This document shows positions 39,284-46,651 of a stretch of 64,000 nt of DNA, one piece after another (the stretch's first letter is position 1; every line of letters begins with the position of its first letter). Both the position numbers and the translations under genes were made by a program. Origin of the DNA: Clostridia bacterium (GTDB taxonomy: Bacteria; Bacillota; Clostridia; Oscillospirales; Acutalibacteraceae); NCBI GenBank assembly GCA_017625095.1, contig JAGALQ010000044.1, positions 94,379-158,378 of the forward strand. Reading direction: 5' to 3'. The notes beneath the pieces were generated by a model. It saw only the letters and a program-made list of their open reading frames with translations, was not told where the DNA came from and did no database searches.

Positions 39284-40124
39284 AAATTCCAAGCTCCTTG
39301 ATAAGTGAGGGGAGTTCACCCTCAAACGCTACGCCGTAGCGTACGTCGGGTGTGTATTTAAGTGTGCGTTCAATGCAGCCGCAGGTGAATTTTGTGGCAA
39401 TTTCAGCCGCTTTTGTAAGGCTTTTGCCGCACATAAGTGCACCGCAAAGTGAGCTTGCAAAAACGTCTCCCGTGCCGTGATAAACACCGTCAAGTCTGGG
39501 CATCATAACATAGTCAATTGTGCCGTTGTCCCAGCAGGCACAGCCGAGGTTTTCACTGTCAAAACAAACACCCGTGAGAACTATTTTTTTCGGACCGAGT
39601 GCAGACAGCTTAACAAGCATATTTTCCACATATTCCTTGGTGTACGGGCCTTTTCTGTATTCCTCGCCCGTCATAAATGCGGCCTCGGTGAAGTTGGGCA
39701 CAATGATGTCCGCAAGTGAGCACAGCTCAGCCATTTTTTTGGCGAAATCCATATTGAAAAGTGCATACATTTTTCCGTGGTCAGCCATTGCGGGGTCGCA
39801 GATAAAAAAGTTATCTTCAGTCTTGAAATCATTTACGATTTTTTTGACAATTTCGATCTGCTCAAACGAGCCGAGATAGCCTGTATATATCGCATCAAAG
39901 CCGATTTCAAGGCTTTTCCAGTGCTGTGCCATAGGCAGCATATCGTCTGTCAGATCACGCCACGTGTAGCCTGTGAAACCGCCTGTGTGAGTTGAAAGCA
40001 CAGCCGTCGGCATAACGGTTGTTTCAATCCCGCAGGCAGAGATTACAGGCAGTGCAACCGTAAGCGAGCATTTGCCGAAACCCGATATATCGTGTATTGC
40101 GAGAGCACGGTTTATTCTATCCAT
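39276..40124 (-). CDS. pdxY: Pyridoxamine kinase
   Basis: A 282-residue ribokinase-fold enzyme that phosphorylates pyridoxal/pyridoxamine in vitamin B6 salvage. Family features include HDISGFGKCSLTVALP at the N-terminus, PTAVLSTHTGGF, and the anion-hole region DGVYHGTGDVFASSLCGAL with the catalytic Asp in GTGD. A strong promoter lies upstream. Because PdxY and related PdxK types share these motifs, the vitamer preference is uncertain. Confidence 0.9.
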   Translation of the reverse strand: MDRINRALAIHDISGFGKCSLTVALPVISACGIETTVMPTAVLSTHTGGFTGYTWRDLTDDMLPMAQHWKSLEIGFDAIYTGYLGSFEQIEIVKKIVNDFKTEDNFFICDPAMADHGKMYALFNMDFAKKMAELCSLADIIVPNFTEAAFMTGEEYRKGPYTKEYVENMLVKLSALGPKKIVLTGVCFDSENLGCACWDNGTIDYVMMPRLDGVYHGTGDVFASSLCGALMCGKSLTKAAEIATKFTCGCIERTLKYTPDVRYGVAFEGELPSLIKELGIYE

Positions 40125-40158
40125 TTTAAACCACCGTCTGTTAAAAAATTACCAAAAC

Positions 40159-40188
40159 ATTATATCACAAAAGCCACAGCAATATCAA
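40159..40188 (-). promoter_or_regulatory. Predicted promoter of pdxY-trmL
   Basis: On the minus strand TTGATA (40183-40188), 18-bp spacer, TATAAT (40159-40164). Confidence 0.7.
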
Positions 40189-40269
40189 CTGTTTCTTCCA
40201 TTAACTTCAGCCGATTTTAATGCTCTTAGCGGCAAGAATAATAACAACTTGATTTTGTGAGGTGATAAT

Positions 40270-40443
40270 GTGAAATCAACAGCGTCAAAGGTTGCTTTAG
40301 GTATGGCTGTCGGCGGTGCCGCTGCGGCTATCGGTTCAGCGATGATGACTCCGTCAATGCGAAAGCAGACCAGAAAAAATATGACTAAAGCAATGAAAAC
40401 TTTCGGAAAAATGATGGATAGCTTGCAGTGTATGATGAAATAA
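40270..40443 (+). CDS. Small hypothetical protein with hydrophobic N-terminus
   Basis: A 57-residue frame starting at GTG 40270, with AGGTGA 5 nt upstream. The first half is small-residue and hydrophobic (VALGMAVGGAAAAIGSAMM) and could be a membrane segment; the second half is basic and Met-rich (MRKQTRKNMTKAMKTFGKMM). A GC-rich hairpin follows 40 bp later. The composition recalls small stress or spore-associated membrane proteins, but I cannot assign a family. Codon use and the ribosome site make it a plausible gene. Confidence 0.6.
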   Translation: MKSTASKVALGMAVGGAAAAIGSAMMTPSMRKQTRKNMTKAMKTFGKMMDSLQCMMK

Positions 40444-40481
40444 CTTTAAAAATGTCGGAAACTGTGCTATTATTTATTCAG

Positions 40482-40500
40482 CAGCGGCCAAAAGCCGCTG
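40482..40500 (+). terminator. Hairpin between the small gene and the deacetylase gene
   Basis: CAGCGGC-caaaa-GCCGCTG. There is no T-run, so termination may be partial. Confidence 0.45.
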
Positions 40501-40525
40501 AACATAAAACGGAGGATTAAAGTCA

Positions 40526-41557
40526 ATGAAAAAAGCGGTTTCAGCTTTATTTTGTGTTACTGTTTTAGCTCTTGCGGCAATAGTTATCGTTAAGAACAAA
40601 AGTGAGATTCCCGATGCATCGGAAACCACAGCGCAGGAGCAGGTCGATATCCGTCAGACGGTTACCGTCGCTCCTTCTTCGGTGCAGACTCAGGTCGACC
40701 AAACCTCTTCAAGACCTCAGAGTAATTATAAAAATCCCGATTTTAAGTCGGAGAATATTACCGGTGCGTACTCTGCATCGGCAGGCACTTATACAGGCTA
40801 TCAACCGCTTGCTCCCGTCGAATTCAGCGTGAATGATCCGTCAAATACAAGAGGTCTTTCAACTGCTGTCAGAAACCACGGCTTCGGAGTTGCCAAGGAT
40901 TCGAAACCGCATCAGATAAGCGTCGATTCGCAGAACTACTTTGACAGCAAATCGTTCAATGCGATAACCTATGATGCAAAATCAGCCGAAAAGGTGCTCT
41001 ATCTCACTTTCGATTGCGGCTATGAAAACGGCCATACCTTTGATGTTCTTGACACGCTTAAAGAAAAGAATGTCAGTGCGGCGTTTTTCTGTACGCTTGA
41101 CCATATCAAGGCTGAGCCCGAGCTTATTGCGCGGATGATAAAAGAGGGGCATATTGTAGGCAATCATTCAACAAAACACCCCAACTTCAGTAAAATCGAC
41201 CGAACAAGAATGGCGGATGAAATTCAGACTGTGGAGAATCATCTGCGCTGTGAATTCGGTTATTCTTCGCCTTATTTCCGCTTTCCTGAGGGTGCTTATA
41301 CCGACAGCGCGCTTGACCTTGTGCAGTCGCTCGGATACAAGAGTGTTTTCTGGTCTCTTGCCTATGCCGATTGGGACACATCTGCTCAGAAGGGTGCCGA
41401 TTACGCATATCAGAAGGTTACCTCCAGACTTCATCCCGGTGCGATAATTCTGCTTCATTCCGTGTCTGCAGACAATGCTGCGGCACTCGGAGATATCATT
41501 GATTATGCTTTGTCACAAGGATATGTTTTCAAACCGCTTACAGCTTTACCGCAGTAA
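40526..41557 (+). CDS. PdaA-like polysaccharide deacetylase
   Basis: A 343-residue exported protein with a signal anchor (residues about 4-23), a Thr/Gln-rich linker, then a NodB-type deacetylase domain. The catalytic LTFDCGYENG has the base Asp in TFD, and GNHSTKHPNF supplies the metal-binding His pair; YFRFPEGAY and the late LLHSVS fit motifs 3 and 5. TFDxGYENG is typical of PdaA, which deacetylates N-acetylmuramic acid during muramic-lactam formation in spore cortex. ACGGAGG precedes the start. A spore role is likely if the organism sporulates; other wall roles are possible. Confidence 0.86.
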   Translation: MKKAVSALFCVTVLALAAIVIVKNKSEIPDASETTAQEQVDIRQTVTVAPSSVQTQVDQTSSRPQSNYKNPDFKSENITGAYSASAGTYTGYQPLAPVEFSVNDPSNTRGLSTAVRNHGFGVAKDSKPHQISVDSQNYFDSKSFNAITYDAKSAEKVLYLTFDCGYENGHTFDVLDTLKEKNVSAAFFCTLDHIKAEPELIARMIKEGHIVGNHSTKHPNFSKIDRTRMADEIQTVENHLRCEFGYSSPYFRFPEGAYTDSALDLVQSLGYKSVFWSLAYADWDTSAQKGADYAYQKVTSRLHPGAIILLHSVSADNAAALGDIIDYALSQGYVFKPLTALPQ

Positions 41558-41606
41558 CAGAGAGGCAGGTCGTAAGACTTGCCTTTTGTTTTGTTGCATA
41601 TTTTTG

Positions 41607-41635
41607 TTGACTTATATAAAAAAATGAAGTAAAAT
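41607..41635 (+). promoter_or_regulatory. Predicted promoter of the ThuA / CBM9 / kinase operon
   Basis: TTGACT (41607-41612), 17-bp spacer, TAAAAT (41630-41635), 34 bp before the ATG. Confidence 0.75.
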
Positions 41636-41669
41636 AAATAAGAATATATGCAAAAGTTGGTGAATTCTT

Positions 41670-42389
41670 ATGATAAACGTAGTAGTATATAATGAATATG
41701 TACATGAGCTTGAGGACGAGAGCATTGCCGCCGTATATCCCAAGGGTATACAGGGCTGCATTGCAGATTTCCTGGGCGCAAACGACGATATCAGTGTCAA
41801 AACAGTAACTCTCGGTACGGTTGGAGAAATCACAAAAGAGCTTCTCGAAGGAACCGATGTTCTTATCTGGTGGGGCCACTGTGCGCACGAAAAAGTACCC
41901 GATGAGATTTCTGAGTTGGTTTACAATCAGGTAATGTGCGGCATGGGTTTTATCGCTCTTCATTCGGCTCATTTCTCTAAGCCTTTCCGCAGACTTATGG
42001 GCACAACCTGCTCTCTCTGCTGGCGTGATGCTGACAGAGAGCGTGTATGGAACATTATGCCATCACACCCGATTGCTCAGGGCATAGGCGATTATTTTGA
42101 AATTCCCGCAGAAGAAATGTACGGTGAGCGTTTCGATATTCCCACACCTGATGAGCTTATTTTCCTCGGTTGGTTCAGAGGCGGCGAGGTCTTCCGTTCA
42201 GGCTGCTGCTGGAACAAGGGCCTTGGCAAGGTTTTCTATTTCCAGCCCGGTCACGAGAGCAACCCCACATACTATATCCCTGAAGTGCAGCGTATAATTA
42301 CCAATGCTGTGCGTTGGGCTGCTCCGATATACCGTCAGCCCTCGATTGAATGTCCTTGTGTTCCTTCTCTTGAGGAGAATTTTACCTGA
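41670..42389 (+). CDS. ThuA-family glutamine amidotransferase-like protein
   Basis: A 239-residue protein of the ThuA family, named for trehalose utilisation in rhizobia and related in fold to class I glutamine amidotransferases. Supporting stretches are VLIWWGHCAHEKV, GFIALHSAHFSKPF with a His at the nucleophile-elbow position in place of Cys, and VFYFQPGHESNPTY near the C-terminus. Members are usually linked to sugar conversion rather than amidotransfer. It heads an operon with a CBM9-like protein and a kinase. Confidence 0.85.
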   Translation: MINVVVYNEYVHELEDESIAAVYPKGIQGCIADFLGANDDISVKTVTLGTVGEITKELLEGTDVLIWWGHCAHEKVPDEISELVYNQVMCGMGFIALHSAHFSKPFRRLMGTTCSLCWRDADRERVWNIMPSHPIAQGIGDYFEIPAEEMYGERFDIPTPDELIFLGWFRGGEVFRSGCCWNKGLGKVFYFQPGHESNPTYYIPEVQRIITNAVRWAAPIYRQPSIECPCVPSLEENFT

Positions 42390-42440
42390 AAAAAACGTTA
42401 ATCTGAAAAACTCTTGTTTTTTCGGAGAGTATAGGGGATA

Positions 42441-43055
42441 ATGAGTATGAAAAAAATCAATGTGTTTGAAACGCGTGCAGTTGCTTCATTTTCTCCTATT
42501 ACGGAGCTTGAATACCATTTGTGGTGCGATGAATATCCGTGCTTTATTGCCTGCAGAGCAGGGTTATACGCTGTGAAAAATGAAGGTATCTTTGTTCGTT
42601 TTGAAGCGGATGAACCCTGTCCCAGAGCTGTTTTTGAGAATCGTGACGATCCTGTCTGTAACGACAGCTGCGTGGAATTTTTCTTTCAACCGTTTTCTGA
42701 TGATGAACGGTATGTCAACTTTGAGGTTAATCCCAAGGGTGCGCTTTTATGCGCTGTCGGCAAAGACAGATTTGACAGGGTGCTTCTCAGTGAGCTGAGC
42801 AACTGTAATCCCGTTGCACGTGCGCAGATTAATTCAGACGGCTGGAATGCAGAATTGTTTATTCCGGAACAGCTTATCAGCGATGTGTTCGGTAAAAACT
42901 TCAGCGTTGCGGATGCTGAATACATAAGAGCCAATTTTTATAAGTGCGGTGACATGACCGAGCAGCCTCACTATGCCTCGCTTTTTCCTGTGGAAACATC
43001 AACGCCTGATTTCCATAGGTCGGAGTATTTTCAAAAAATATTTTTCAATAATTAA
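42441..43055 (+). CDS. CBM9-like carbohydrate-binding family protein
   Basis: A 204-residue cytoplasmic protein resembling carbohydrate-binding module family 9-like domains (DOMON-type beta sandwich). The tell-tale stretch is VCNDSCVEFFFQPFSDDERY followed by VNFEVNPKGALL, then WNAELFIPEQLI. No signal peptide. The start is 51 bp after the ThuA stop and follows AGGGGAT; the second ATG (42447) is also possible. It may sense or hold a sugar for the neighbouring enzymes. Ligand unknown. Confidence 0.75.
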   Translation: MSMKKINVFETRAVASFSPITELEYHLWCDEYPCFIACRAGLYAVKNEGIFVRFEADEPCPRAVFENRDDPVCNDSCVEFFFQPFSDDERYVNFEVNPKGALLCAVGKDRFDRVLLSELSNCNPVARAQINSDGWNAELFIPEQLISDVFGKNFSVADAEYIRANFYKCGDMTEQPHYASLFPVETSTPDFHRSEYFQKIFFNN

Positions 43056-43069
43056 GGGGACTTTCAATT

Positions 43070-44188
43070 ATGATTACAAACCTTTTTGACATCGAAGAGA
43101 TAAAAGCCAATTATAAATTCAAGGGCGAATACTACGATTTCAAGACTCTCAATCAGGGCCATATAAACAACACGTATCTTCTCCTTTTCGATTATGACGG
43201 CACGGAAAAGTGCTATATTCTTCAGCAAATCAATACGGCTGTTTTCAAGGATCCTGACGTTCTTATGAAAAATTACGTCGACGTTACGGAATTTGTGCGC
43301 AACAAGGTTATTCAGGCAGGCGGCAATCCCAAGAGAGAGTCGATAAAGGTTTACAAAACAGTAGACGGAAAACCCTATTATCTCGATAAAAACGGCAGAT
43401 ACTGGCGTGTAATCAACTATATCATCAACACGGTCAGTTATGATTTCCCCGACAATCCCGATATTTGTCGCAGAACAGGTAAAACCTTCGGTAATTTCCA
43501 GAAATTACTGGCTGATTATCCTGCTGAAACACTTGCCGAAACAATACCCAATTTCCATAATACAGTATCACGATATGCCGATTTTGAGGCTGCTGTAAAG
43601 GCTGATAAGGTAGGCAGGGCTGCAAGCGTTCAGAAGGAAATTGAATTTGTAATCAACAGAAAAAAAGATTGTTCTGTGCTGCTTGACCTTATGGAAAAGG
43701 GCGAGCTTCCCGTACGTGTAACTCATAACGATACAAAACTCAATAACGTTCTTTTTGATAAGAAGACAGGCGAGGGCATATGTGTGGTCGACCTTGATAC
43801 GGTTATGCCCGGTCTTTCACTTTACGATTTCGGCGACAGCCTTCGTTTTGCAGGCAACACAGCTGATGAGGACGAAAAAGATCTTTCAAAAGTAAAGTTC
43901 AATATGGATTTCTACCGTGCATACACAGAAGGTTACCTCTCCGCCGCAGGTGACAGCCTGAATGAGACAGAGGTTTATTATCTTCCCTTCTCGTGTAAGC
44001 TTATGACTCTTGAGTGCGGTATACGTTTCCTTACCGATTACCTCAATGGTGACGTTTATTTCCGTATAAGCCGTCCCGAGCATAATCTTGATCGTTGCAG
44101 AACACAGCTCAAGCTTGTTGAGGAGATTGAGAATCTTTACCTCGAAATGCTTGCTGCAACACAGTCAATCTATACAAACCTCAAATAA
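43070..44188 (+). CDS. Aminoglycoside phosphotransferase-fold sugar kinase (NahK-like)
   Basis: A 372-residue kinase of the APH/choline-kinase fold. The catalytic loop is THNDTKLNNVLFD (catalytic Asp and metal Asn) and the metal-binding segment is VVDLDTVMPG. The layout resembles N-acetylhexosamine 1-kinase NahK, which phosphorylates GlcNAc/GalNAc at C1. It starts 14 bp after the CBM9-like gene in the ThuA operon, so an intracellular sugar substrate is likely. Substrate assignment is inference. Confidence 0.8.
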   Translation: MITNLFDIEEIKANYKFKGEYYDFKTLNQGHINNTYLLLFDYDGTEKCYILQQINTAVFKDPDVLMKNYVDVTEFVRNKVIQAGGNPKRESIKVYKTVDGKPYYLDKNGRYWRVINYIINTVSYDFPDNPDICRRTGKTFGNFQKLLADYPAETLAETIPNFHNTVSRYADFEAAVKADKVGRAASVQKEIEFVINRKKDCSVLLDLMEKGELPVRVTHNDTKLNNVLFDKKTGEGICVVDLDTVMPGLSLYDFGDSLRFAGNTADEDEKDLSKVKFNMDFYRAYTEGYLSAAGDSLNETEVYYLPFSCKLMTLECGIRFLTDYLNGDVYFRISRPEHNLDRCRTQLKLVEEIENLYLEMLAATQSIYTNLK

Positions 44189-44380
44189 ATACGAAAATTC
44201 AGTATCTTATTATAAGATCTGATGGATATGCAGAGCCGTACAGTAATTCGGAGTCAGTTTAAAACATGTTTCGGAAATAACGGCTCTCCCGCATAAGCTC
44301 TCAGGATCGGCGGCTTCTTGTTTGTTTGAATAAGGTATGTAATATTATATTATATCAAAGAAAAACAGTTTGAATATCGT

Positions 44381-44416
44381 AGCAGCATACTTTAGCAGTG
44401 TGCTGCTTTTTCTTTA
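44381..44416 (+). terminator. Terminator downstream of the ThuA operon
   Basis: AGCAGCATAC pairs with GTGTGCTGCT (one G-T pair), followed by TTTTTCTTT. Confidence 0.75.
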
Positions 44417-44460
44417 TCTTTTAAGCAAAGGCAACTTTGTGGTTCATTGTGTATAATTGT

Positions 44461-44500
44461 GTCAATCAAAAACAAACAGCCGCACGAGAGCGACTGTTTG
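44461..44500 (-). terminator. Terminator downstream of rubrerythrin
   Basis: CAAACAG (44473-44479) pairs with CTGTTTG (44494-44500), with further CGC/GCG pairing, and a T-rich tract on the minus strand. Confidence 0.6.
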
Positions 44501-44586
44501 AAAAAGTAATGCGGTGACCAAATGCAGTGCAGACTTTCAGACCATTATAAGATCTGTGTAAACTGCCGATTTAACTGCAGCTGTTA

Positions 44587-45126
44587 TCAGTAGTTCTCGG
44601 GCTTTATCTGGAAGTAAGCTTTAGCGTGTGAGCAAACGGGGCAGATTTCGGGTGCACCCTTGCCGATGAAGATGTGTCCGCAGTTTCTGCACTGCCAGAT
44701 TGTGTCGCCGTCACGGCTGAAAACAAGCCCATCGTTAATGTTTTCTATCAGCTTTCTGTAGCGTTCTTCGTGCTCTTTTTCGATTTTTGCTACGTGTTCA
44801 AACAGAAAGGCAATCTGGTCAAATCCTTCATCCTTTGCGGTCTGTGCAAACCCTGCGTACATATCGGTCCATTCGTAGTTTTCTCCCGCAGCCGCATCGC
44901 CGAGGTTGCTCAGTGTTTCGGGCATCTTGCCGCCGTTAATCAGCTTGAACCATATCTCGGCGTGCTCTTTTTCATTGTTTGCCGTTTCTTCAAAAATAGC
45001 CGCAATCTGTTCAAATCCGTTTTCTCTTGCCTTTGCCGCATAGTATAAATACTTTGTGTGTGCCTGACTTTCGCCTGCAAAAGCCGCAAGCAGATTGTTC
45101 ATCGTTTTTGAATCCTTGAGTTCCAT
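44587..45126 (-). CDS. rbr: Rubrerythrin
   Basis: A 179-residue non-heme iron peroxidase that detoxifies hydrogen peroxide in anaerobes. The ferritin-like four-helix bundle supplies diiron ligands in [21 protein letters not shown] and [14 protein letters not shown]. The C-terminal rubredoxin-like domain has CRNCGH and CPVCSH, the four-Cys iron site that passes electrons in. AAGGAGAAG precedes the start. The organism is therefore likely an anaerobe exposed to occasional oxygen. Confidence 0.96.
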   Translation of the reverse strand: MELKDSKTMNNLLAAFAGESQAHTKYLYYAAKARENGFEQIAAIFEETANNEKEHAEIWFKLINGGKMPETLSNLGDAAAGENYEWTDMYAGFAQTAKDEGFDQIAFLFEHVAKIEKEHEERYRKLIENINDGLVFSRDGDTIWQCRNCGHIFIGKGAPEICPVCSHAKAYFQIKPENY

Positions 45127-45218
45127 TTCACTTCTCCTTTTCGTTTTGGTTAAGGTTAGTATATGTTTTGTTTGCTTTATATATTCATATGTATTTTATC
45201 AGGTGATAATGGTTATTG

Positions 45219-45269
45219 TCTCTCCCTCAGTCAGCTTTGCTGACAGCTCCCTCGTCAGAGGGAGCTTGG
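45219..45269 (-). repeat. Palindromic repeat L (subtype I, minus orientation)
   Basis: On the minus strand GCTCCCTCTGACGAGGGAGC is followed by TGTCAGC-aaa-GCTGACTGAGGG. It lies between rubrerythrin and the DUF559 gene. It is almost identical to repeat R (45758-45806). Confidence 0.88.
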
Positions 45270-45310
45270 ACAGATTAACAGTGATATATGATTGGTGGCT
45301 ATGATTTGAC

Positions 45311-45339
45311 TTGAAAAATTTTTGCTAAAATGATATATT
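45311..45339 (+). promoter_or_regulatory. Predicted promoter of the DUF559 gene between repeats L and M
   Basis: TTGAAA (45311-45316), 17-bp spacer, TATATT (45334-45339). A transcript would start near 45346 and include repeat M in its leader. Confidence 0.55.
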
Positions 45340-45357
45340 TAAGATGCACTAAACAAA

Positions 45358-45411
45358 CCTCCCTCTGATGAGGGAGGTGGCAAAACCGAAGGTTTTGACG
45401 GAGGGAGAGAA
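45358..45411 (+). repeat. Palindromic repeat M (subtype II) supplying the DUF559 ribosome site
   Basis: CCTCCCTCTGATGAGGGAGG, then CAAAACC-gaa-GGTTTTG and ACGGAGGGAGAG. The last GGAGGGAGA serves as the ribosome-binding site of the DUF559 ATG at 45413. Same architecture as the left halves of pairs A and B. Confidence 0.88.
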
Positions 45412-45412
45412 A

Positions 45413-45832
45413 ATGAAAGATTATAATAAATCCAACATCCCTCTGGCTAAAGCATTGAGAAAGAATATGACTCCATGGGAAAGAAAACTGTGGTATCAAT
45501 TTCTGCGTAGTTATCCTGTAAGATTTCAGCGACAAAAAGCGATAGGCGATTATATAGTTGATTTTTACTGTGCCAAAGCTCGTTTAGTTATCGAACTCGA
45601 CGGCGGCGGTCATTATACAGCGGAACAATCACAAAAAGATAAGTTTCGTACCAATGAATTGGAAAGTATGAATTTAAAAGTAATAAGAATTTGCAATTTG
45701 GATATTGACCGTAATTTCAACGGTGTATGTGAATACATAGATTTATACGTTAAGAAATCTCTCCCTCAGTCAGCTTCGCTGACAGCTCCCTCATCAGAGG
45801 GAGCCGGGATAAAAAAATTCAAGGAGAAATAA
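45413..45832 (+). CDS. DUF559 (Vsr-like, PD-(D/E)XK) endonuclease domain protein
   Basis: A 139-residue protein of the DUF559 family, related to very-short-patch-repair endonucleases. The N-terminal LRKNMTPWERKLWYQFLR and central FQRQKAIGDYIVDFYC lead to VIELDGGGHYT, where the acidic residues and the later KVIRI strand fit the nuclease core. It is bracketed by repeats M and R. The ribosome site is part of repeat M, and the C-terminal tail KKSLPQSASLTAPSSEGAG is encoded by repeat R. AT-rich relative to neighbours. Nuclease activity is inferred; a role in moving or processing the repeats is speculative. Confidence 0.88.
   Translation: MKDYNKSNIPLAKALRKNMTPWERKLWYQFLRSYPVRFQRQKAIGDYIVDFYCAKARLVIELDGGGHYTAEQSQKDKFRTNELESMNLKVIRICNLDIDRNFNGVCEYIDLYVKKSLPQSASLTAPSSEGAGIKKFKEK
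45758..45806 (-). repeat. Palindromic repeat R (subtype I, minus orientation) inside the DUF559 gene end
   Basis: On the minus strand GCTCCCTCTGATGAGGGAGC then TGTCAGC-gaa-GCTGACTGAGGG. It differs from repeat L at only a couple of positions and is translated as the C-terminal tail of the DUF559 protein. Confidence 0.88.
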
Positions 45833-45834
45833 CA

Positions 45835-46521
45835 ATGGGTAAGATTGTGGCAATAGGTGGCGGCAGCTTTGAATACGGTGAAATCTGGACTATGATTGAG
45901 CATATCTGTTCACTTTGCGATAAGGAGCATCCGAAGATGCTCTTCCTGCCGACTGCAAGCTTTGATTCTCACGATGATACACAAGTATTTATTGACGCGT
46001 TTGCAAAGTACGGCTGTACGGGCGAGGGGCTTTATCTTACCGATGAAAGCCTGACCTATGATGAAATCAGAGAGAAGATTCTCTCAAGTGATATTGTTTA
46101 TGTCGACGGCGGCAACCTCAAATTCCTTATGGATACCTGGAATAAAACAGGCGCAACCGAAATCTTCCGTGAAGCTTATGAGAAGGGGATTATCCTTTCT
46201 GGCTTAAGCTCGGGCGCAATGTGCTGGTTCGATATGGGCTGGGACGATTGCCTCGAGGGCGGCGAGTTTGCTTTTATCGACTGCGTAGGTCTTTTGCCTT
46301 ACTGTAACTGTCCTCACTTTGAGTCCGAGTATTGGCACCGTTTCAAGGACGAAATCAAAAAGCTTAACGGCCCCGACGGAATGGGTATTGATAACGATGT
46401 CTGTGTCAGCTTTGTTGACGGTGAAATCAAGGTAATTAAACACGAGCAGGAAAAATCAGCCTTTCTCTACCGCAAAGCAAATAACTTCGAAGAAGAGGAT
46501 ATGGCTCAGATATACGGTTAA
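45835..46521 (+). CDS. Peptidase E-like (S51) protein
   Basis: A 228-residue protein of the S51 / type 1 glutamine amidotransferase-like fold. The nucleophile is likely the Ser of SGLSSGAMCWF, with VYVDGGNLKFLMDTW upstream and a late His in YCNCPHFESEYWH as candidate triad member. Peptidase E cleaves Asp-X dipeptides; other members have unknown substrates. AAGGAG lies inside the 3' end of the DUF559 gene, whose stop is 2 bp upstream, so the two may be co-translated. Confidence 0.85.
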   Translation: MGKIVAIGGGSFEYGEIWTMIEHICSLCDKEHPKMLFLPTASFDSHDDTQVFIDAFAKYGCTGEGLYLTDESLTYDEIREKILSSDIVYVDGGNLKFLMDTWNKTGATEIFREAYEKGIILSGLSSGAMCWFDMGWDDCLEGGEFAFIDCVGLLPYCNCPHFESEYWHRFKDEIKKLNGPDGMGIDNDVCVSFVDGEIKVIKHEQEKSAFLYRKANNFEEEDMAQIYG

Positions 46522-46531
46522 TAAATCAGCT

Positions 46532-46561
46532 CTGTCATTCTGAGGCGCAGCCGAAGAATCT
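46532..46561 (+). repeat. Half-unit of the GTCATTCTGA repeat
   Basis: GTCATTCTGAGGCGCAGCCG followed by AAGAATCTT resembles one arm of the direct repeats at 16.9 and 18.2 kb. It lies in the gap after the peptidase E-like gene. Confidence 0.6.
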
Positions 46562-46571
46562 TAATGAAAAT

Positions 46572-46605
46572 AAGAGCGGTCATCACAGCTGTGATGATCG
46601 CTCTT
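46572..46605. terminator. Bidirectional terminator between peptidase E-like and manA genes
   Basis: AAGAGCG and inner TCATCACAG pair with CTGTGATGA and CGCTCTT, with T/A tracts on both sides. Confidence 0.9.
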
Positions 46606-46651
46606 TTCTCGTTTTATACCTTTTGATTTGTCTATCAAATTTATTTAGGTA

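Larger units (their letters stand above)
44189..44586. other. Non-coding gap with several inverted repeats
   Basis: No gene is visible. AGAGCCGT (about 44230) and ACGGCTCT (about 44279) form an 8-bp inverted repeat around 41 nt. ATTATAAGATCTG occurs twice (about 44210 and 44543) in direct orientation. A terminator for the upstream operon (44381-44416) and one for rubrerythrin on the minus strand (44473-44500) lie inside. A structured RNA cannot be excluded. Confidence 0.5.

Noticed and set aside
44216-44416. tRNA, 6S RNA or SRP RNA gene
   Set aside because: No T-loop consensus, SRP Alu/S-domain tetraloop motif or 6S-like bubble could be found.
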